5,609 bases of DNA, from assembly GCA_017883105.1 (NCBI GenBank), contig JADGOF010000170.1, forward strand, positions 1 to 5,609. Direction: 5' to 3'. The DNA is from Acidimicrobiales bacterium (GTDB lineage Bacteria; Actinomycetota; Acidimicrobiia; Acidimicrobiales; RAAP-2). Below are positions 1-4,327 of this stretch, one piece after another. The stretch's first letter is position 1; every line of letters begins with the position of its first letter. A program made the position numbers and the translations under genes. The notes beneath the pieces are model-generated. The model did not search any database, was not told the DNA's origin, and worked only from the letters and a program-made list of their open reading frames with translations.

Positions 1-675
1 CCGCATGAAGTTCGAGTGGCGGGCGAACCCCCACGAGGCCCACTGCTCGATGACGTCGGCCGTGGCGGCCGGGTCCCAGTCCATCCCCATGCCGGTGAGG
101 GTGGGCCCCGGGCGCACGATGGTGGCCCGCACCCCGGTCCCTTCGAACTCCATCTGCAGGGACCGGACGTAGCCCTCGAGCCCCCACTTGGAGGTGACAT
201 AGGCAGCCATGGCCGGTCGAGGCCGTTCGGCCACATCGGAGGTGACGAACACGATGTCGCCCCGACGCCGGTCGGTCATGGCCGGGGCCAGGGCACGGAC
301 CACCCGGTGGGTGCCGGCGATATTGACGTCCAGGACCTCCTCGAACGCGTCCGAGTCGGTGCCGAGCACCGAGCCGGCCAGGTTCAGCGCGGCGTTGGAG
401 ATGACGATCTCAACGTCGCCGAGGGCGTCGACGGCGGCCGAGGCGAAGCGCTCCACCGAGTCGTGGTCGGAGAGGTCCAGATGGACGGCGAAGGCCGTGC
501 CCCCGTCGTCCCGGATGGCCGCCGCGGTGTCCTCGCACTCTTTGGTGCGCCGTGCGCCCAATACCACCGGGTGGCCGAGGGCCGCCAGGGCCACCGCGGT
601 GGCCTGGCCGATGCCCGACGATGCGCCGGTGACCACTGCGGGTCGCTTTTCGGGGTTGGGCTCGAAGCGAGGCAC
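1..675 (-). CDS. Short-chain dehydrogenase/reductase (SDR), C-terminus cut off by window edge
   Basis: NAD(P)-dependent cytosolic oxidoreductase that interconverts an alcohol and a carbonyl; the substrate is not evident. The visible 225 residues form a classical SDR Rossmann domain: cofactor glycine motif TGASSGIG at residues 16-23, Asp67 after beta-strand 3, SNAA at 93-96 (the usual NNAG, altered), and the full catalytic tetrad Asn118, Ser146, Tyr159 and Lys163 (YVTSK), followed by RPGP at 188-191. Arg42-Arg43 after beta-strand 2 hint at NADP(H), which is inference. Start: GTG at 675-673, one base after the P450 stop codon, giving the normal 10-15 residues before the first strand; no better in-frame start is seen. 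Roughly 25-60 C-terminal residues should lie beyond the left edge. It is the fourth gene of the leftward operon, so it probably acts on the alcohol or ketone made by the P450. Family assignment is secure; the substrate is unknown. Confidence 0.93.
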   Translation of the reverse strand, partial: MPRFEPNPEKRPAVVTGASSGIGQATAVALAALGHPVVLGARRTKECEDTAAAIRDDGGTAFAVHLDLSDHDSVERFASAAVDALGDVEIVISNAALNLAGSVLGTDSDAFEEVLDVNIAGTHRVVRALAPAMTDRRRGDIVFVTSDVAERPRPAMAAYVTSKWGLEGYVRSLQMEFEGTGVRATIVRPGPTLTGMGMDWDPAATADVIEQWASWGFARHSNFMR

Positions 676-676
676 G

Positions 677-1879
677 TCAGCGAGCCGCCACCGTGGTCGG
701 CAAGGTGGCGAACCCCCGGACGTTGATCGAGTGGACCCGGGTGGCACCGGCCTCCTCGATATCGTAGGTGGCGACCAGGCGCACGAGTTCTTCGAGGGCT
801 ACCCGGCCCTCGAGCCGGGCGAGCAGTGCGCCCATGCAGAAGTGACGGCCGTTGCCGAAGCTGGCCATCTTGGTGGTGTCGCGGTCGAGGTCGTAGGTAT
901 CGGCGTGGGGGAAGACTTCCTCGTCGCGATTGGCCGATCCGATGAGCAGCAGGATGCGCTCGCCTTCGGAAATGGTCGTGCCGCCCACGTCGACCGGCGT
1001 CCGGGTGACCCGCACCACCATCTGGCTGGAGCCGTCGAAGCGGAGCGTCTCCTCCACCCAGTCGGGGATGCGAGCGGGATTGGCGAACGGCTTGGCCAGC
1101 TCGCCGGGGTTGCGCCATGCCCAGTAGACGGCATTGCCCAGCAGCTTGGTGGTCGTCTCGTTGCCGGCCACCACCATCAAGAAGAGGAAGGCGATGATCT
1201 CTTCGTCTGTCAACTTGTCGCCGTCAATTTCGGCATCGAGCAGCTCGGAGGTCAGGTCGTCGCTTCGCCGGGCCCGCCGCTGTTTGACCATGTCCTCGTA
1301 GTAGCCGACCAGCTCCAGGGCGGCTTCCTGACCGGCCCGGGGCACATCGAAGAGCCCCTCCTCGCGATGGACGACCAGGTCGGCCAGACGCCGCAGCTCG
1401 GCCCGATCCGGCTTGGGCACGCCGATCAGCTCCGAGATGACGTCCATCGGCAGCTTGCCGGCGAAGTCGGTGATGAAGTCGAAGCTGCCGCACTCGACCG
1501 CGGGTTCGAGGTGCTCGAGGGTGATCTCGCGGATGCGGCTCTCGAGCTCGGCGACCTTCCGCGACGTGAATCCCTTGCCGATGAGGGAACGCATACGGGT
1601 GTGCCTCGGCGGATCCATGGCCAGAAAGGACATGACCTTGTGGGCGTCGGGGCCGTAGGCCGAGGGGTCGAGTGAGACGCCGTTGGCGTTCGAGTAGGCA
1701 TCGACATTGCGGAAGGCCCCCAACACGTCCTCATGACGGGCGAACGCCCAGAAGTCGAACTCGTCGCTGCGGTACACGGGCGCTTCACGGCGGAGCTTCG
1801 CGTAGGTGGGGTACGGATCCTCGTGGAACTCGTACGCGTACGGGCTGAACAGCATCGGCCCGTCGACGGTGAGACTCAT
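677..1879 (-). CDS. Cytochrome P450, soluble bacterial class (CYP123-like by recall)
   Basis: Haem-thiolate monooxygenase of 400 aa, the usual size for soluble bacterial P450s; no signal peptide or membrane anchor. It would use ferredoxin-delivered electrons and O2 to hydroxylate a lipophilic substrate. Visible motifs: N-terminal FHEDPYPTYAKLR (18-30), C-helix DPPRHTRMR (89-97), I-helix oxygen-activation motif AGNETTT (238-244), K-helix ExxR as E277-R280, and haem loop FGNGRHFCMG (341-350) with proximal ligand Cys348. The frame stays open upstream to about 2287, but the ATG at 1879 is chosen because it forms an ATGA overlap with the TetR stop, has an AGAAGGGA Shine-Dalgarno 5 nt upstream, and gives the proper N-terminus. 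The stop is 1 nt before the SDR start. The N-terminal region and the FAGKLPMDVISELIGVP segment recall mycobacterial CYP123, but this is from memory and the CYP family needs formal alignment. No ferredoxin gene is in the window. Confidence 0.96.
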   Translation of the reverse strand: MSLTVDGPMLFSPYAYEFHEDPYPTYAKLRREAPVYRSDEFDFWAFARHEDVLGAFRNVDAYSNANGVSLDPSAYGPDAHKVMSFLAMDPPRHTRMRSLIGKGFTSRKVAELESRIREITLEHLEPAVECGSFDFITDFAGKLPMDVISELIGVPKPDRAELRRLADLVVHREEGLFDVPRAGQEAALELVGYYEDMVKQRRARRSDDLTSELLDAEIDGDKLTDEEIIAFLFLMVVAGNETTTKLLGNAVYWAWRNPGELAKPFANPARIPDWVEETLRFDGSSQMVVRVTRTPVDVGGTTISEGERILLLIGSANRDEEVFPHADTYDLDRDTTKMASFGNGRHFCMGALLARLEGRVALEELVRLVATYDIEEAGATRVHSINVRGFATLPTTVAAR

Positions 1880-2502
1880 GCGTGTCCCTTCTGGAGGGCG
1901 GTTCCCCCGGGCGTGCCTGCACCGTCGCCGCCGATCATCAGCCGGGCCGCCTCCACCACGAACTCGGGCACCGAGGCGAAGTCCATGTGACCCATTCCTG
2001 CCGACAGCATGGCACCGAAGTAGGTGGTCACGAGTACCCCCACGACGGCCGGGTCGCCGTCGGTTCCCACGGCTGCGGCCATGCGGCGCCGGGTTTCGGT
2101 GCCGATGCGGTCGCGGAGGGCCTTGACATCCGGATTCGAGCTCAGGAGCGCCTGGGTGGATGCGGCCACGACTGTCGGGCTGCGGCCGATGATCGTACCG
2201 AGGTCGCGCACGGCGACCCCGATCCGTTCGGCGACCGGCACGGACGAGTCCTGGACGGGTTCCGGCACGGCTCGCACGCTCCGCCACAGCAGCTCGGCCA
2301 GCAAGTGGTCCTTCGAACTGAAGTACGTATACGCGGTGGCCGGTGCCACGCCGGCCCGGCGGGCGACGTTGCGGACCGACAGACCGTCGTAACCCGATTC
2401 CTCGACCTCGAGCTCGGCTGCATCAACGAGCTGATCGACCGCCTCGGCCTGGCGCTCGGTCAGCTGCCGCCGGGTCGTCTCGAGTGCCAGCACATGGGTC
2501 AC
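1876..2502 (-). CDS. TetR/AcrR-family transcriptional regulator
   Basis: DNA-binding regulator of 208 aa, typical TetR length. The N-terminal domain (about residues 15-70) has the three-helix DNA-binding fold, with the helix-turn-helix LSVRNVARRAGVAPATAYTYF at 41-61 ending in the signature TYFSSKDHLLAELL; the remaining all-helical part is the diverse ligand-binding and dimerisation domain, ending in a Gly-rich tail. The start is a GTG at 2502-2500, 3 nt after the upstream gene's TAG, with AGGGG 8 nt upstream; a second GTG three codons later is possible. Its stop overlaps the P450 ATG (ATGA). Being second in the operon it probably regulates, it should be autoregulated, plausibly through the palindromes at 3251-3281 (inference). 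Its ligand is likely the P450 substrate or product; local repression is the usual role of such regulators but is not shown here. Confidence 0.94.
   Translation of the reverse strand: MTHVLALETTRRQLTERQAEAVDQLVDAAELEVEESGYDGLSVRNVARRAGVAPATAYTYFSSKDHLLAELLWRSVRAVPEPVQDSSVPVAERIGVAVRDLGTIIGRSPTVVAASTQALLSSNPDVKALRDRIGTETRRRMAAAVGTDGDPAVVGVLVTTYFGAMLSAGMGHMDFASVPEFVVEAARLMIGGDGAGTPGGTALQKGHA
1885..1892 (-). promoter_or_regulatory. Shine-Dalgarno of the P450 gene
   Basis: AGAAGGGA, within the last codons of the TetR gene, ends 5 nt before the ATG at 1879. It supports that ATG over the open frame extending further upstream, and fits coupled translation through the ATGA overlap. Confidence 0.8.
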
Positions 2503-2505
2503 CGA

Positions 2506-3249
2506 CTACGCCCCTGCCGCCCCGGCTCCGGCCTGTCGCGGGATGTGCGGTGTGCCGTCGCGCATGGGGGGGTACTCGAACGAGGCGGCGGTCGTCCCGC
2601 GGACGACCTTGGTGATGTCGGCCTCGGGAAGCGTCTCGTTGTCATCGTCGATGAAGACCTCCCATCGGCAGTGGGGGGAGCGGTCGGACGGGACCCGGGG
2701 AGGTCGGTGCACGTGGCGGATATGCGCCTTTGGATTGACCGCCTGGGCCGTGTAGTCGAAGGTCCCGTCCTCGATGTGGTGGCACATGCCCGTGACCATT
2801 TTGTCGCCCCACGGCTCCGCGTCCATGAGCGCGCCGCAGTAGGCCAGTTCGAAGAAGCCGTGCTTGTCGTCGACCACTTCATAGCGGACGTCGAGATAGT
2901 GATGGGGGAACCCGGGGTCCAGCTGCAGGACCTTGAAGATGTCTTCGACCTTGTCGCCGGTGACGTTCATGATCCGCCGCAGGCGTTCGCCGTAGACGGG
3001 GCTGGCCCCGCGCCACTCCTCGATGGCAAGCCGCTGCATCTCCTCGGCGCCGTGGCTCATGCCGATGGCGCCGCACATCGCACGGTCCAGGATGTGGACG
3101 ATCTGGGCGAACTCGCGGACAAGCCGGACGAGTGCCGGCTTCGACAGGTCCTCGTAACGGAAATCGGCCTGAAATGGACCGGAGTAGTCGGAGAGCCCCC
3201 CACCGTCTGGTCCGGGGCTGGCCGACGCAACTGCTTTGCTCTCAGTCAT
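2506..3249 (-). CDS. Conserved-looking protein of unknown function, first gene of the P450 operon
   Basis: I do not recognise this 247-aa protein with certainty. It is soluble in appearance: no signal peptide or membrane segment. Residues 1-28 are low-complexity (Ala/Gly/Pro/Ser), 32-110 look helical, 118-200 look alpha/beta, and the Ala/Gly-rich tail from 239 is probably disordered. Cys and His residues are spaced in a domain-like way: Cys138, Cys156-His157-His158, His176, His179, His181 and Cys194 followed by RWEVFID. The pattern Cys...MCH...NPK...RPPR...C.W loosely recalls the L-2-amino-thiazoline-4-carboxylate hydrolase-like / DUF6125 type of domain, but that is memory-based and weak. Start: ATG at 3249 directly behind a -10-like TATAGT with no Shine-Dalgarno, consistent with leaderless translation. 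It is promoter-proximal and 3 nt ahead of the TetR gene, so it is made together with the regulator and P450; a substrate-processing or accessory role is possible. It is clearly coding: codon bias matches its neighbours and the length is intact. Confidence 0.85.
   Translation of the reverse strand: MTESKAVASASPGPDGGGLSDYSGPFQADFRYEDLSKPALVRLVREFAQIVHILDRAMCGAIGMSHGAEEMQRLAIEEWRGASPVYGERLRRIMNVTGDKVEDIFKVLQLDPGFPHHYLDVRYEVVDDKHGFFELAYCGALMDAEPWGDKMVTGMCHHIEDGTFDYTAQAVNPKAHIRHVHRPPRVPSDRSPHCRWEVFIDDDNETLPEADITKVVRGTTAASFEYPPMRDGTPHIPRQAGAGAAGA
2511..2515 (-). promoter_or_regulatory. Shine-Dalgarno of the TetR gene
   Basis: AGGGG lies 8 nt before the GTG at 2502, inside the 3' end of the upstream gene, and supports the GTG start. 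Confidence 0.5.
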
Positions 3250-3265
3250 ATGTCCAAACTATAGT
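3236..3265 (+). promoter_or_regulatory. Rightward promoter, sharing the -10 with the leftward one
   Basis: Because ACTATAGT (3258-3265) is self-complementary, the plus strand also reads TATAGT at 3260-3265. A partial -35, TTGCTC (3236-3241), lies 18 nt upstream. Transcription would begin near 3272 and give an untranslated leader of about 150 nt before the GTG at 3422. This -35 lies inside the first codons of the leftward gene. It is a plausible promoter for the HIBADH-like/ALDH operon but less certain than the leftward one; another promoter between 3282 and 3400 cannot be excluded. Confidence 0.4.
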
Positions 3266-3281
3266 CTGGACACGTGTCCAG
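3251..3281. promoter_or_regulatory. Overlapping palindromes, putative TetR operator
   Basis: A perfect 16-bp palindrome, CTGGACACGTGTCCAG, lies at 3266-3281. It shares its left arm with a second inverted repeat at 3251-3272: TGTCCA, ten bases, TGGACA, with 10 of 11 base pairs complementary. Three copies of the TGTCCA half-site thus fall within 31 bp, all inside the divergent promoter region. Size, symmetry and position suit an operator for the TetR regulator encoded in the leftward operon, with room for more than one dimer. The palindrome fills the space between the leftward -10 box and its -35 position, so binding would block that promoter. Sequence symmetry is seen directly; the identity of the binding protein is inference. 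Confidence 0.7.
3258..3263 (-). promoter_or_regulatory. -10 box of leftward promoter (likely leaderless)
   Basis: On the minus strand TATAGT (fits actinobacterial TANNNT) ends 8 nt before the ATG at 3249. The start of transcription, usually 6-9 nt after the -10 box, would therefore fall at about 3251-3249, on or next to the ATG. There is no Shine-Dalgarno in the bases before the ATG, as expected for a leaderless mRNA. The hexamer 17 nt upstream (TTTCCC, 3286-3281) is only a weak -35. It would drive the unknown protein, TetR, P450 and SDR genes. Confidence 0.6.
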
Positions 3282-3296
3282 GGAAAGGCGCCGGAA

Positions 3297-3309
3297 GAGG
3301 CGATGCCTC
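3297..3309 (+). repeat. Small hairpin in the rightward leader
   Basis: GAGGC-GAT-GCCTC forms a 5-bp stem with a 3-nt loop. It has no following T-run, so it is not a convincing terminator. Apart from this stem and the promoter/operator signals, I see no gene, riboswitch or other structure in the 172-bp intergenic region 3250-3421. Confidence 0.25.
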
Positions 3310-3408
3310 GGACGGGGCTGCGGGGGGTGACAGCGGCTGGCGCCGGGGTGAGGCCCTGGCGACGGTGGCATCATCGTCCGACACGTCCTACTGACGAAAC
3401 CGACGAAG

Positions 3409-3416
3409 AAGGGGAG
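3409..3416 (+). promoter_or_regulatory. Shine-Dalgarno of the HIBADH-like gene
   Basis: AAGGGGAG ends 5 nt before the GTG start at 3422. It settles that start, together with the in-frame stop at 3392-3394, and contrasts with the absence of any such site at the divergent gene. Confidence 0.8.
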
Positions 3417-3421
3417 ACCGA

Positions 3422-4327
3422 GTGCCGAAGCAAGAGCCCAACGGAGCATCCGAAGGCGGGGCTCTGCCCACGGTCGGGGTGATCGGCCTGGGGGCGATCG
3501 GGGACGGCGTGGCCTCCAGCCTGCTGCGGGTCGGCTTCCCCGTCGTGGTGGCCGATGTGCGCTCCGAGGCCACCGATCGCTACCGGGACCGGGCCACCGT
3601 GGCGGCGTCGCCATCCGACCTGGCGCGGCAGTCGGACGTGGTGGTGGTGGCCGTGGTCAACGACGCCCAGGTGAATGCCGTGCTGTCCGGACCCGACGGT
3701 GGGCTGGCCGCCGCGGCGGGCGACACCACCTTCATCATCGTCAGCACCATCTCGGCCGCCTGCGTCGAATCCATCGGGAGCGAGGCCGCCGGACACGGAA
3801 CCCCGATCCTCGATTGCGGGGTGAGCGGAGGGCCCAGTGCCGCGGCCACCGGGGACCTGGTCTGCATGGTCGGCGGGCCTCGGGACGTGATCGAAGGGGT
3901 CCGACCGGTGTTCGACGCCATCGGCTCGTTGACGGTGACCATGGGCCCGTTCGGGACCGGGCTGGCTGCCAAGCTTGCTCGCAATCTGGTGCAGTACGGA
4001 TCGTGGTTGGCGGCCTACGAAGGTCAGGTGCTGGCCGAGGCTGCGGGAATCGAACTCGGCAAGCTGGCCCAGGTGATCAAGGCCAGTGATGCCCGTATCG
4101 GCGGCGCCTCGACACTGATGTTCCGGTCGACGGTGGCCCCCTTCACCGACGCGGACGACCAGGGTTTGGTGGCTGCCATGCAGTCGGCGGCATCGTTGGC
4201 CCACAAGGATCTCTTGGCGGCGCTGGAGTTCGCCCGGACGCTCGATGTCGAACTACCCCTGGCGGCGATGACGGAAGAGCACTGTGATGACATCTTCGGA
4301 GTGGGAACAGGGACGGTGAAGCCATGA
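3422..4327 (+). CDS. 3-hydroxyisobutyrate dehydrogenase-like (beta-hydroxyacid dehydrogenase family) NAD-binding oxidoreductase
   Basis: Cytosolic NAD(P)-dependent oxidoreductase of 301 aa, normal for the family. Domains: N-terminal Rossmann fold with VGVIGLGAIG (glycine motif at 22-27) and Asp45 at the end of beta-strand 2, favouring NAD (inference); substrate-binding motif DCGVSGGPSAAATGDL at 131-146, a variant of the family DAPVSGG; catalytic Lys184 and Asn188 in GTGLAAKLARN; then the all-helical C-terminal domain with HKD at 261-263. Start: GTG at 3422, the only start after an in-frame TGA at 3392-3394, with a strong AAGGGGAG Shine-Dalgarno 5 nt upstream. Its stop overlaps the aldehyde dehydrogenase ATG. 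Members act on 3-hydroxyacids, tartronate semialdehyde or imines; genuine valine catabolism is doubtful because the adjacent dehydrogenase is not MmsA-like. Probably works in the same pathway as the divergent P450 operon; substrate unknown. Confidence 0.93.
   Translation: MPKQEPNGASEGGALPTVGVIGLGAIGDGVASSLLRVGFPVVVADVRSEATDRYRDRATVAASPSDLARQSDVVVVAVVNDAQVNAVLSGPDGGLAAAAGDTTFIIVSTISAACVESIGSEAAGHGTPILDCGVSGGPSAAATGDLVCMVGGPRDVIEGVRPVFDAIGSLTVTMGPFGTGLAAKLARNLVQYGSWLAAYEGQVLAEAAGIELGKLAQVIKASDARIGGASTLMFRSTVAPFTDADDQGLVAAMQSAASLAHKDLLAALEFARTLDVELPLAAMTEEHCDDIFGVGTGTVKP

Noticed and set aside
209..1675. Long open frame (488 codons) on the plus strand
   Set aside because: Antisense to the SDR and P450 genes, both of which have complete family motifs. 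Its translation has no recognisable domain and is explained by GC-rich codon bias keeping the opposite strand open.
1831..1842. 12-bp palindrome CGTACGCGTACG near the P450 start
   Set aside because: It encodes the PYAYE segment using ordinary preferred codons (TAC GCG TAC) and is well inside the gene; likely coding coincidence.
1880..2287. N-terminal extension of the P450 frame upstream of 1879
   Set aside because: Overlaps the TetR gene, is Arg/Gly-rich with no P450 character, and the ATG at 1879 has a Shine-Dalgarno site and the ATGA junction.
1882..3264. Long open frame (460 codons) on the plus strand
   Set aside because: Antisense to the TetR and unknown-protein genes; composition is rich in Gly, Arg, His and Asp without motifs, and it would cross the divergent promoter region.
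3132..3482. Plus-strand open frame of 116 codons spanning the intergenic region
   Set aside because: It would start inside the unknown-protein gene and run into the HIBADH-like gene in another frame; no Shine-Dalgarno or domain support.
3371..4204. Long open frame (277 codons) on the minus strand
   Set aside because: Antisense to the HIBADH-like gene; His/Gly/Arg-rich shadow without domain features.
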